Part shown: one piece after another, positions 33,710-42,132 of the stretch | Layout of the letters: every line of letters begins with the position of its first letter | Position numbering within the stretch: position 1 is the first letter of the stretch | Source: Chloroflexi bacterium bin20 | GTDB taxonomy: Bacteria; Chloroflexota; Anaerolineae; Aggregatilineales; Phototrophicaceae | Direction of reading: 5' to 3' | NCBI GenBank assembly: GCA_002238485.1 | Contig: MPMG01000006.1 | Coordinates: forward strand, 124,001 to 188,000 | DNA: 64,000 bases | Notes under the pieces: model-generated | What the model was told of the DNA's origin: nothing | The model's input: the letters and a program-made list of their open reading frames with translations, nothing else | The model's database searches: none | Translations under genes and position numbers: made by a program

Positions 33710-35008
33710 ATGAACAAACAGCTATCTCGGCGCGACTTTTTGCGGATCGCCGCGACCACAGCCGCCGCCAGCAGCATCGGCGCGCTGGGTGTGCAGCCCA
33801 TCGCCGCACAAGCCGACGCTGGCGCATTTTCGCTGGCGATGGTCGACTGGAGCGACCCGGTACAGACCGCCTTTGAAGAAACCATCATCCCGCGCTTCCT
33901 CGAAGAAAACCCCGGCACGAGCGTCAGCATCAACTGGACGAATTGGGGACGTTACAACGAAGAGATGACCACGGCTTTCGCTTCGGGCGTGACGCCAGAT
34001 GTCTTCCAGGGTGGCGCGGTGTGGGCGCCCCAGATGGCGCGCCGCAACTGGGCGGTGCCGCTCAACGACTTCATCAATGCCGACGCAGAATGGGACTGGG
34101 CAGACTTCCCCGCAGGCCTGCAAGCCGATGTAACCATCCGCGGCGATATCGTGGCTGTGCCCTACCGCCAAGACCTGCGCACGCTTTGGTACAACAAAGA
34201 AATGCTGGCAGAAGCTGGCATCGACGCAGCGCCCACCACCTGGGACGAATTCCTGGCAGCCGCCCAAGCCACCACCGTCCGCGGCGACATGGGCTACGAG
34301 GTCGAAGGCTATCACTACTCGGACGCCAGCGGCAATTGGCAGAAAGACTGGCAGCCCTTCCTGATGTGGCTGCACATGGCCGACGGGCAATTCCTCAGCG
34401 ATGACCTGACCACCTGCGCGCTGAACTCCGAGCAGGCTGTTGCGGCATTGGAATGGCTGGTGGCGCTGGTGCACGAGCATGAAGTTACCAGCTACCCCGG
34501 CTTAGAGCCCCAGGGCGATCTGAATGTGCTGGCCGGGCGCAACGCCGCCATGCAACTTTCCAGCGCCGATATGGAACGGGTCATCAATCTCTATGCGCCC
34601 GACGAAGCCGAAACCATCTACCCGACCCTGCCGCTGACCGGCGCAGTCCAAGCCACGCACAGCTGGGTCAACAAATTCTTCGTCAGCAGCCAGACATCGG
34701 ATGCCGCCGCCAGCTGGGGCTTCCTGCGCTTTTTGACGCGGCAGGACATGCTGGAGATCTATAGCGCGTCTAACAACAACACGCCGCCGCGGCTGTCGCT
34801 GCTGGAAGCCGACTACATGTCCGAGAAGCACAAGATCGTGCTGGAATCGGCTGTGTATGCGCGCACCTTCCCGCAGCACCACAACTTGATTGCGCTCTTC
34901 CGCCCCATCGCCGCCGAGCTTGAGCAAGCTTTGAGCGGAATGAAAGCGCCCGCCGATGCCCTGGCAGACGCCACCGCCGCTATCGACGAAATCCTGGCGG
35001 ACGACTAG
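33710..35008 (+). CDS. Sugar ABC transporter substrate-binding protein, Tat-exported
   Basis: 432 residues with a twin-arginine signal (QLSRRDFLRIAATTAAASS), unlike the Sec signals of the other binding proteins here. The body is a family 1 solute-binding protein (GRYNEEMTTAFASGVTPDV, AVPYRQDLRTLWYNKEML, TTWDEFLAAA). Tat export suggests folding before export. AAGGAGACAAG places the start at ATG 33710. It heads an operon with two permeases and no ATPase. Confidence 0.9.
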   Translation: MNKQLSRRDFLRIAATTAAASSIGALGVQPIAAQADAGAFSLAMVDWSDPVQTAFEETIIPRFLEENPGTSVSINWTNWGRYNEEMTTAFASGVTPDVFQGGAVWAPQMARRNWAVPLNDFINADAEWDWADFPAGLQADVTIRGDIVAVPYRQDLRTLWYNKEMLAEAGIDAAPTTWDEFLAAAQATTVRGDMGYEVEGYHYSDASGNWQKDWQPFLMWLHMADGQFLSDDLTTCALNSEQAVAALEWLVALVHEHEVTSYPGLEPQGDLNVLAGRNAAMQLSSADMERVINLYAPDEAETIYPTLPLTGAVQATHSWVNKFFVSSQTSDAAASWGFLRFLTRQDMLEIYSASNNNTPPRLSLLEADYMSEKHKIVLESAVYARTFPQHHNLIALFRPIAAELEQALSGMKAPADALADATAAIDEILADD

Positions 35009-35037
35009 GTGCATATGCCCTTGATCTATTCCTTTCT

Positions 35038-35061
35038 GTCCCCCCATGGCCATGGGGGGAC
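35038..35061 (+). repeat. Perfect 24-bp palindrome between binding protein and permease
   Basis: GTCCCCCCATGG followed by its exact complement CCATGGGGGGAC. No U-run follows. It occupies the same place in the operon as the hairpins at 13052 and 62163. Confidence 0.7.
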
Positions 35062-35138
35062 GACTGTGCGATCGCTGCCGAGCCGCCTCAACAAAACCGT
35101 GACGGCGAAGCCTTCCCCGCGCTGCCTTGGGGAGACCG

Positions 35139-36044
35139 ATGGGGGCTAGCTTTTCTCGCCGCGACAGCCTCTATCGCCTGGTCAACAGCCAGGCTTTTGT
35201 GGCTTTGCTCTTTCTGGCGGCGCCGGTGCTGCTGCTGGCCGCGCTGAAGATTTATCCTGTCTTTTATAACCTCTACCTCAGTTTCACCCGCTACGAGCTG
35301 TTTGAGCCGCCGCGCTTCGTGGGCATGAAGAATTACAATTATGTTTTCAACAACAGCGTAACCCGCCAGTCCATTATCAATACGCTGCTCTTCACAATCG
35401 AGGCGGTGCCAATCGGCACGGCGCTGGCGCTGGTCATCGCCAAGCTGCTGGATCAATCCATCCGCGGGCGAGTCTTCCTGCGCACGCTCTATTACCTGCC
35501 GGTGGTCAGCTCGGTGGTAGTTTCGGCGATGATCTGGCGCTGGATCTACAGCCCGCAGCACGGCTTGCTGAATTATTTTCTGGGCGCTGTGGGCATCCCT
35601 CCGCAGAACTGGTTGAACGACCCCAATCTGGCCTTGATCAGCCTGGTCATCGTGACAATCTGGGGCAGCATCGGCAGCAACATGGTCATCTTTTTGGCTG
35701 GTTTGCAAGATATCCCGCGCGATGTGATCGAAGCGGCGCGCGTCGATGGCGCAAATCCGCTGCAGAACTTTCTGCTGATCACCGTGCCATTGATGCGCCC
35801 GGTCATTTTGTTTGTGGTGGTCACTTTCACCATCGGCATCTTCCGCAACTTCGGCTTGATCTTCATGTTGACGCAGGGCGGTCCTTTCAACCGCACCAAC
35901 ACCATGGTTTGGGAGGTGTATCAGAATGTCTTTGGCTATCTGCGGCTGGGTCGCGGCGCTGCCATTTCGGTGGTGATGCTGGTCATCGTGCTGATCTTGA
36001 CCTTGATCAGCTTCCGCGTATTGCGCGAAAGGCAAGGCGCATGA
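35139..36044 (+). CDS. Sugar ABC transporter permease, MalF/UgpA type
   Basis: 301 residues with six membrane segments and EAA loop VIEAARVDGANPLQNFLLIT; TQGGPFNRTNTMVWEVYQ marks the MalF/UgpA side. ATG 35139 has GGGGAG nearby; a TTG four codons upstream is less likely. It overlaps the next permease by ATGA. Confidence 0.9.
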   Translation: MGASFSRRDSLYRLVNSQAFVALLFLAAPVLLLAALKIYPVFYNLYLSFTRYELFEPPRFVGMKNYNYVFNNSVTRQSIINTLLFTIEAVPIGTALALVIAKLLDQSIRGRVFLRTLYYLPVVSSVVVSAMIWRWIYSPQHGLLNYFLGAVGIPPQNWLNDPNLALISLVIVTIWGSIGSNMVIFLAGLQDIPRDVIEAARVDGANPLQNFLLITVPLMRPVILFVVVTFTIGIFRNFGLIFMLTQGGPFNRTNTMVWEVYQNVFGYLRLGRGAAISVVMLVIVLILTLISFRVLRERQGA

Positions 36045-36943
36045 AGCAGCAAAGCAGCCATCCCGGCACATTCAGCCACTGGGAAGCGCGCATCCCGCTG
36101 TTGCTGACCTATGTGATATTGATCGCCGGCGCATTCGTGATGATCATGCCCTTCGCCTGGATGGTTTCGACTTCGATCAAGCCCGACCGCGAGATCTTCG
36201 GTGACAGCATCCAGTGGCTGCCCAGCGAGCTGGATATGCAGAATTATACAGACGCCTTTGAACAGACAAATATGCCGCGGCTCTTCGCCAACACGGTGCT
36301 GGTGACGGCGGTGGCGGTGGCTTCGCAGGTTCTGCTGGGCTCGATGGCGGGTTATGTATTCGCGCGCTTGCACTTCCGCGGCAAGATGCTGCTTTTCTTC
36401 GCGCTGCTGACGACCATGATGGTGCCTTTTGAGGTGTTGATCATCCCGGTCTTTTTGTTGATCCGCTTCTTCCCGCTTGCGGGCGGCAATGATTTGTTCG
36501 GGCAAGGCGGCACGGGGTTGATCAATACGCTGGGCGGCGTGATGTTTCCCAACTTTGTGTCGGTCTTCGGCGTGTTTCTGTTCCGCCAGTTTTATCTGGG
36601 CTTCCCCAAAGAGATCGAAGAAGCGGCGATTGTCGATGGCTGCTCGCGGGTGGGCGTCTATTGGCGCATATTGATCCCCAATTCCAAACCGGTCATGGGC
36701 ACGATGGCGCTATTCGCCTTCTTGTGGTCGTGGAACGACTTTTTATGGCCCCTGGTTGTCGTTAAAGAAGACAGCCTGAAAACCATCCAGCTGGGGCTTA
36801 GTGTCTTCGACCAGGAGCAAGGCACAGCCTGGGCCGAGCTGATGGCGGCCTCGGTGATGGCGGTGGTACCGGTGATTCTGCTGTACATATTCTTGCAGCG
36901 CTTTTTGGTCAGCGGCGGTTTGACCAGCGGCTTGAAAGGGTGA
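36041..36943 (+). CDS. Sugar ABC transporter permease, MalG/UgpE type
   Basis: 300 residues with six membrane segments, PFAWMVSTSIKP near the N-terminus and EAA loop EIEEAAIVDGCSRVGVYWRI. It is the partner channel subunit of the preceding permease. ATG 36041 overlaps the upstream stop. It ends the operon and converges with the coiled-coil gene, with a 16-nt gap. Confidence 0.9.
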   Translation: MKQQSSHPGTFSHWEARIPLLLTYVILIAGAFVMIMPFAWMVSTSIKPDREIFGDSIQWLPSELDMQNYTDAFEQTNMPRLFANTVLVTAVAVASQVLLGSMAGYVFARLHFRGKMLLFFALLTTMMVPFEVLIIPVFLLIRFFPLAGGNDLFGQGGTGLINTLGGVMFPNFVSVFGVFLFRQFYLGFPKEIEEAAIVDGCSRVGVYWRILIPNSKPVMGTMALFAFLWSWNDFLWPLVVVKEDSLKTIQLGLSVFDQEQGTAWAELMAASVMAVVPVILLYIFLQRFLVSGGLTSGLKG

Positions 36944-36959
36944 GGTTGCGCGTGCGCAA

Positions 36960-37424
36960 TCAGGGAGTCGCTTCTTCTTCATCCTTGACCGGCGGCGGAA
37001 CAATGACAGCGAATAGGCGGTCATCGAGGCGTTGGATATCAGCCTCGAGCGCCGTCTGTACATTGTCGATATCGGCTTTCAAGCTGTCTATGTCGGCTTT
37101 GAGTTCCATGCGCACGCTTTCAACATCGCTTCGCACACTGTCGATGTCGGTTTTGAGTTCTGTGCGTACACCTTCAATATCGGCTTTGAGTTCTGTACGC
37201 ACGCCTTCAATATCGACTTTGAGTTCTGTTCGTACACCTTCAATATCGGCTTTCAACTCCGTACGCACATTGTCGATCTTGGTGTCCAGATGATTAATCA
37301 GCGCAAGATTGAATAATACGATCGTGAGAAACAAAATGACCGCGCCGACAATCGTCACCAGCCCTTCAAGAGAAAGCGTGCGGGGTATTTTTGGCGTCGG
37401 CGGTTGCGCGACTGCTGTAGCCAT
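36960..37424 (-). CDS. Membrane-anchored coiled-coil protein with 11-residue repeats
   Basis: 154 residues. One membrane segment (about 20-45, LVTIVGAVILFLTIVLFNLA) is followed by a long rod of 11-residue units, VRTELKADIEG repeated about four times perfectly or nearly so, then diverged copies (VRMELKADIDS, VQTALEADIQR). An acidic C-terminal tail ends PPPVKDEEEATP. Eleven-residue periodicity gives a right-handed coiled coil. It may tether or space something at the membrane. AGGAAAG precedes ATG 37424; the longer reading lacks a ribosome binding site. The repeat DNA (33-bp units, 37085-37270) can expand or contract. Confidence 0.75.
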   Translation of the reverse strand: MATAVAQPPTPKIPRTLSLEGLVTIVGAVILFLTIVLFNLALINHLDTKIDNVRTELKADIEGVRTELKVDIEGVRTELKADIEGVRTELKTDIDSVRSDVESVRMELKADIDSLKADIDNVQTALEADIQRLDDRLFAVIVPPPVKDEEEATP

Positions 37425-37537
37425 GTCGCTTTCCTGTTTTGCTTTGCGCCATGATTGTAGCACAATTGTACACCAGAATGGCAACCGATCTCTCTCCAAC
37501 CTGACTCTGAACCAGTAGCTTTGAGGAGCGCCTACAT

Positions 37538-38998
37538 ATGAAAGCCATTATGGTCATGTTCGACTCGTTGAACCGGCGCATGCTGCAGCCTTATGGCGGC
37601 GACTGGGTGCAAACGCCCAACTTCCAGCGCTTGTCGCAGCGCGCCGCGACCTTCGACAATGCCTTCATCGGCAGCATGCCTTGTATGCCCGCCCGCCGCG
37701 AGCTGCACACCGGACGCTACAACTTTTTGCATCGCAGCTGGGGTCCTCTGGAGCCTTTTGACGACTCGATGCCACAGTTGCTGGATGAGAACGGCGTGCA
37801 TTCGCATATCGTCACCGACCACCAGCATTATTGGGAAGACGGCGGGGCGACGTATCATCAGCGCTATACCACGCACGAATTTGTGCGCGGACAAGAGGGC
37901 GATGCCTGGATCGGCGATGTGGCGGCTGGAGTCGTGGTCGACGCGCCCAACCCACACTTTCGCACGCGCCTGCAAGACCAGATCAACCGCCGCTTCATCA
38001 CCGACGAGAGCATGATGCCCCAGGCGCGCACGTTCAGCCAGGGCATCGACTTCATGCGCCGCAACAGCGCTGCCGACAACTGGTATTTGCAGATCGAAAC
38101 CTTTGACCCGCACGAACCCTTCTTCACGCAGCCGGGCTGGAAAGAGCTGTATCCGCAGGAATACGACGGCGAGCCAATGGACTGGCCCCCCTATGCCCCG
38201 GTCAGCGAAGCGCCCGCGCTGGTCGAGCATTATCGCGCGCAGTACGCCGCCTTGCTGAGCATGTGCGACCATTACCTGGGGCGCGTGCTGGATGCCATGG
38301 ATGAACTGGATCTGTGGGACGACACCATGCTGATCGTCAATACCGATCACGGCTTTTTGCTGGGCGAACACGACTGGTGGGCGAAGATGCGCATGCCTTG
38401 GTACAACGAGCTGGCGAATATCCCGCTCTTCATTTGGGACCCGCGCGCTGCTGTGGCTGGCGAACACCGCAGCAGCCTCGTGCAGACCATCGACCTGCCG
38501 GCCACCCTGCTGGATTATTTCGGCGTCGCGCCCACAGCCGATATGCAAGGAAGGCCGCTGGGGAAGACTATCGCCGATGACAGCCCGGTGCGCGAGGCGG
38601 CGCTGTATGGCGTGCACGGCGGCCATATCAACATAACAGATGGCAGCCATGTCTATATGCGCGCGCCAAAAGATATCGACAACCAGCCGCTCTTCAATTA
38701 CACGTTGATGACCACGCACATGCGCCATCCCTTCCCGCCCAGCGAGCTGACGAACATGGCGCTGGCAGACCCTTTCACCTTCACCAAAGATTGCCAGACC
38801 TTGAAGATTCCCTGCATCATGCACCGCTTTTGGGGAGAAGAGCTGGATACCTTCCTCTACGATACGCAAGCCGATCCCGGACAGCTGAGGCCCCTGCAAG
38901 ATGCGGCGGTCGAAGCGCGGATGACGGAAGCCTTGGTGGCAGCCATGCGCGCCAGCGATGCGCCGGCCGAGCAGTTCGAGCGCCTGGGTTTAAGCTAA
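37538..38998 (+). CDS. Sulfatase
   Basis: 486 residues of the type I sulfatase/alkaline phosphatase superfamily. The formylglycine motif is C-x-P-x-R in PCMPARRELHTGR (Cys49), metal ligands are MFDSLN at the N-terminus and NTDHGFLLGEHDWW. There is no signal peptide, so it probably works inside the cell or on imported fragments. It cleaves sulfate esters, likely on sugars. A formylglycine-generating enzyme must be encoded elsewhere. GAGGAGCG precedes ATG 37538. It is divergent from the coiled-coil gene, with a 113-bp shared promoter region. Confidence 0.92.
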   Translation: MKAIMVMFDSLNRRMLQPYGGDWVQTPNFQRLSQRAATFDNAFIGSMPCMPARRELHTGRYNFLHRSWGPLEPFDDSMPQLLDENGVHSHIVTDHQHYWEDGGATYHQRYTTHEFVRGQEGDAWIGDVAAGVVVDAPNPHFRTRLQDQINRRFITDESMMPQARTFSQGIDFMRRNSAADNWYLQIETFDPHEPFFTQPGWKELYPQEYDGEPMDWPPYAPVSEAPALVEHYRAQYAALLSMCDHYLGRVLDAMDELDLWDDTMLIVNTDHGFLLGEHDWWAKMRMPWYNELANIPLFIWDPRAAVAGEHRSSLVQTIDLPATLLDYFGVAPTADMQGRPLGKTIADDSPVREAALYGVHGGHINITDGSHVYMRAPKDIDNQPLFNYTLMTTHMRHPFPPSELTNMALADPFTFTKDCQTLKIPCIMHRFWGEELDTFLYDTQADPGQLRPLQDAAVEARMTEALVAAMRASDAPAEQFERLGLS

Positions 38999-39084
38999 GC
39001 AAGCCAGCCAAGCGTGCGCATTATGACCTACAAGGGCATGCCCGTTGTGAACGGCAAGTACGCTGAGAGGAGCGATCTGAAGTC

Positions 39085-40206
39085 ATGGCAATTACTAAGG
39101 GTACTGTGGAAGTTAGCCGCAATAACGCACGCAAGATTGTCAAGAACTTGCCTGCGTTGCTCAGCTCCAATGCCGTTGTTTTTGATATCGAAACGACGGG
39201 CCTAAACCGCAAATGGCATGAGATCGTTTCATTTGCAGCCAAGTCGCCTGACGGCGCCATGGAAATGAATACATTCATCATGCCCAAACGACCAAAGGAC
39301 CTTCTCAAGAAAAGCGAGCGTGGTCAATCTGCCTATGACATAAACGGCATACATCCTGACGACTTGGTTGGTAGCCCGACATTTGAAGAAGCGTATCCCA
39401 AAATCCGCCAGGCGTTAGAAGGCAAACATTGGGTCTGTTGGAACGCAGATTTTGATTCCAATTTTCTCGATACAGTTTGTGGCAAGCGTGGCGTTCAGCG
39501 CATACCGCGTACCGGGGTAAGCTGCGCAATGGAACTTTTGTCGCCGCTTGCTGGACTCCGCGGGCAAAGGAGAGGACGAATAGAAAGGGTTGCCGTCAAT
39601 GAAGCCGCCGATGACCGATACAAACGGCAAAAGCTTTCTGGGCTGGCTCAACGCATGGGTATCGACACAAGGCAGGCTCATGACGCAGCGGCAGATGTTG
39701 GCATGACAATTGAGGTTATGAAGTGGGCATCTGAGAATCTACAGAGTTTACCCGAATCAAGCAGAAAGAAACTCGTTCGTACACAAGAAATGTCGGCGAT
39801 AACGCTAATTTATTCGCGGGAAGGGAAGAACGGGCAGTTTTGGATACTGCAACCCGACCATGACGTTGAGGGCGAGGCATTTTTATTCAAGAATCAGTTA
39901 GGGCAGAAACGATTTGCCAGGTGCAAGAGCTTTACAGCATGGCTCAAATCAATGCCGATTGGTTGTATCTCCCTCCCACCCACCAACGTCTCAATTGAAA
40001 CGAAGGTCAATTCACAAGGGTATATCCGTGTAGAGTCTTTGCAATGTGAGGCGAATATATCGGGGGCAAAATGGCACGTAAATATTAGGAAAAAGCGGAG
40101 ATTCTTTTCTCAAGGTTGGCAGGTTGGAAGGGAGTGGACACGTAATTTGAGGGAGGCTATTTCTCTAGCGCTGGAGCAGGATGGCTACGCTTATAGAAAA
40201 GACTAG
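39085..40206 (+). CDS. DEDDh 3'-5' exonuclease with extra C-terminal domain
   Basis: 373 residues. The N-terminal 215 form a DnaQ-like exonuclease: Asp34 and Glu36 (VFDIETTG), Asp122/124 (WNADFDSNF), His199 and Asp204 (HDAAAD). The C-terminal 150 residues (from EMSAITLIYSREG) match nothing I recognise and are rich in basic and aromatic residues near the end. Base composition is clearly AT-richer than the flanking genes, suggesting recent transfer. GAGAGGAGCG lies 12 nt before ATG 39085. It may act in repair or defence. Confidence 0.85.
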   Translation: MAITKGTVEVSRNNARKIVKNLPALLSSNAVVFDIETTGLNRKWHEIVSFAAKSPDGAMEMNTFIMPKRPKDLLKKSERGQSAYDINGIHPDDLVGSPTFEEAYPKIRQALEGKHWVCWNADFDSNFLDTVCGKRGVQRIPRTGVSCAMELLSPLAGLRGQRRGRIERVAVNEAADDRYKRQKLSGLAQRMGIDTRQAHDAAADVGMTIEVMKWASENLQSLPESSRKKLVRTQEMSAITLIYSREGKNGQFWILQPDHDVEGEAFLFKNQLGQKRFARCKSFTAWLKSMPIGCISLPPTNVSIETKVNSQGYIRVESLQCEANISGAKWHVNIRKKRRFFSQGWQVGREWTRNLREAISLALEQDGYAYRKD

Positions 40207-40279
40207 AACCCCAAAGGTGTAGCAGCAATGTAGTCGAATGATAAGTATTGCAATGGTGATATTCTTACGATAAGTGCCC

Positions 40280-41446
40280 TCAAGTGCGAAATGGCTCGAT
40301 CCAGCTATCCTCAATGCCCAAGCCAAAACCAGGCGCATCCGATACTTCCAGCCAGCCATCGACCGCGACAGGCATGCCAGGCAGCCAGGCGCCTTCTTCC
40401 AGCGGCACGCCGGGGTCTTCGCCGATGAAGTATTCGATCCAGGGCACAGCCGCCATCGCCGCCGAGAAGTGCTGTCCATAAGGCGTTCGCGCGCCGGCAT
40501 GCAGCATGACAGCCTTGCCAGCCGCTTCGGCAGCATGGGCGATTTTGATGCAAGCGCTCAGACCGCCCACCCATTCGATGTCCGGCTGCAAGATATCGAC
40601 AAGATTGTGGCGCAGCGCATATTGGAACGGGATGTGCGTATACCAGTGTTCGCCCGTGCTGAGCGTCTGCCAGGGCAAACGCGCGCGCAGTTCGGCATGG
40701 GCGTCAAAATCTTCGGGGATGAGGCACTCTTCAATCCACTTGAGCTTGTAAGGACGCAACGCTTCTGCCAGCCGCACAGTGTAGTCGACATCAAAAGCCA
40801 TCCAGCAGTCCAGCATCAACTCGCAGTCATCGCCGACCTGTTCGCGCACTTTCGCCACCATTTCGACATTGCGCTGCAAGCCATCCAGCCCGTCAGCCGG
40901 TCCATAGGGGCAAGCCAGCTTGTGCGCGCGGAAGCCCAATTCTTGATACCAGTCGATGTCGTTGCCGGTGGAATAGCAAAACATGCGCTCTTTTTGCAGT
41001 CCGCCGATCAAGCTGGTTACCGGCTGACCCAGCGCCTTGCCTTTGGCATCCCAAAGCGCCAGGTCGACCGCGCTGATGGCATAGGATGCCAAGCCCGTGC
41101 TGCCATAGAACTTGGTCAGGCGGAACATCATGTCGGCCAAGCGCTCGATCGCAAAGCCGTCTTGCCCGACCAGCTGCGGCGCGAGGTGATCGTCAATGAT
41201 GGCGGCGACCGGTTTGCCGTGCATGGTCGATCCCAAGCCCCATGTGCCATCTTCCAGCGTAACCTGGCAGAAGACGCGGCCCCAGCCCGTGTTCGTCCAC
41301 AAGCTGCGGTGGCGCTTGACATGGCTGTAGCGCGACATGGGGTTGGCGACCTCGGCTGTCTGCTGCCAGGCGGGACGGCGCGCTTTTTCGCTGGGCGCTC
41401 GTGGCGGCAAGTTGACCTGCACGGCGCGGATGGATGTGATCTTCAT
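40280..41446 (-). CDS. Enolase-superfamily sugar-acid dehydratase (L-rhamnonate dehydratase-like)
   Basis: 388 residues with the mandelate racemase/enolase fold: ANPMSRYSHVKRHRSLW near the N-terminus, AISAVDLALWDAKGKALG, metal ligands in LMLDCWMAFD, WIEECL and LSTGEHWY, and HAGART as the C-terminal acid/base region. The NPMS and KFYGSTGLA stretches point to the rhamnonate dehydratase subgroup. It would dehydrate an aldonic acid to a 2-keto-3-deoxy acid. It overlaps the VOC gene start-to-stop by 4 nt. Confidence 0.85.
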   Translation of the reverse strand: MKITSIRAVQVNLPPRAPSEKARRPAWQQTAEVANPMSRYSHVKRHRSLWTNTGWGRVFCQVTLEDGTWGLGSTMHGKPVAAIIDDHLAPQLVGQDGFAIERLADMMFRLTKFYGSTGLASYAISAVDLALWDAKGKALGQPVTSLIGGLQKERMFCYSTGNDIDWYQELGFRAHKLACPYGPADGLDGLQRNVEMVAKVREQVGDDCELMLDCWMAFDVDYTVRLAEALRPYKLKWIEECLIPEDFDAHAELRARLPWQTLSTGEHWYTHIPFQYALRHNLVDILQPDIEWVGGLSACIKIAHAAEAAGKAVMLHAGARTPYGQHFSAAMAAVPWIEYFIGEDPGVPLEEGAWLPGMPVAVDGWLEVSDAPGFGLGIEDSWIEPFRT

Positions 41447-41838
41447 GCGCTGCCAGCTTGGAGTTGCAGGTAGTCGCCTTCGATGGTCGTGAATTCGAGG
41501 ATGTTGCCGAATGGGTCGCGGCAGAAAAAGCGCGGACGCCCGGGGATCGGCGTCACAGCATAGGGTTGGTAGCCTGCATCCAAGAGCCGTTCGCGCAGCC
41601 CGACCAGATCATCAACCACCAGGCAAAGATGACGGTTGGAGCGGTCGTCCAGCGGCGCTTCGGCGAATACATGCAGCTCGGCATCATCACCGGCGCGGAA
41701 CCAGATGACTGCGTCGTCTTGCAGGCTGTTTGGCGGCGGGATTTCGTCCATCCCCAGTAAACCTCCAAAGAAATCGCGGGTGGCCCGCTCGCTGCCGGGC
41801 GGTCGCGGGATGCTGACATGCTGCAAGCGCGCGTTCAT
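41443..41838 (-). CDS. VOC/glyoxalase family protein
   Basis: 131 residues with two beta-alpha-beta-beta-beta units: LQHVSIPRPPGSERATRDFF and NRHLCLVVDDLVGLRERL, ending FFCRDPFGNILEFTTIEGDY, the glyoxalase/dioxygenase pattern with a C-terminal Glu metal ligand. The exact reaction is unknown. ATG 41838 is chosen over the ATG two codons upstream. It is the first gene of a pair with the enolase-superfamily dehydratase. Confidence 0.85.
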   Translation of the reverse strand: MNARLQHVSIPRPPGSERATRDFFGGLLGMDEIPPPNSLQDDAVIWFRAGDDAELHVFAEAPLDDRSNRHLCLVVDDLVGLRERLLDAGYQPYAVTPIPGRPRFFCRDPFGNILEFTTIEGDYLQLQAGSA

Positions 41839-41909
41839 CTTCACCTCGATAGATTAACTTGCGCCTAATTGTACAGTCTGCTGCGTCAATTGCGAATTCG
41901 TCCACCCAC

Positions 41910-42041
41910 GGGAGTGTCTATTTTCGTGTATGCGGGGCTTTCCCCATCCCCCGACATGCGTAGAAATCCGCGCGCCGTTGCCTCCCCCCGACTTTTCGGG
42001 GGGACTGAGGGGGGTCTTAATCCAGCAAGTTCGACACTCCC
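41910..42041. repeat. Type A element, copy 3 (132 bp)
   Basis: Ends GGGAGTGTC (41910-41918) and GACACTCCC (42033-42041), core CCCCCCGACTTTTCGGGGGG. It is the cleanest forward-orientation copy. It lies in the 288-nt gap between the divergent VOC and ribose-type binding-protein genes, which holds no gene. Confidence 0.85.
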
Positions 42042-42067
42042 CACCCACTCCCGAGGCACAGATGCTT

Positions 42068-42092
42068 AGTGTTCTTTATGTTTTTGTGGTTA
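42068..42092 (+). repeat. Type B repeat, right end
   Basis: AGTGTTCTTTATGTTTTTGT followed by GGTTA. With the next bases it reads TGTGGTTACAAT, in which TACAAT (42091-42096) is a good -10 box, 37 nt from its last base to the start codon at 42133. Confidence 0.65.
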
Positions 42093-42132
42093 CAATAGAG
42101 TTTCGTATACACAAAGCAATCTGGAGATTCTC

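Noticed and set aside
37085-37270. Possible CRISPR-like direct repeats
   Set aside because: The units are 33 bp, contiguous, without spacers, and encode an 11-residue coiled-coil repeat in frame.
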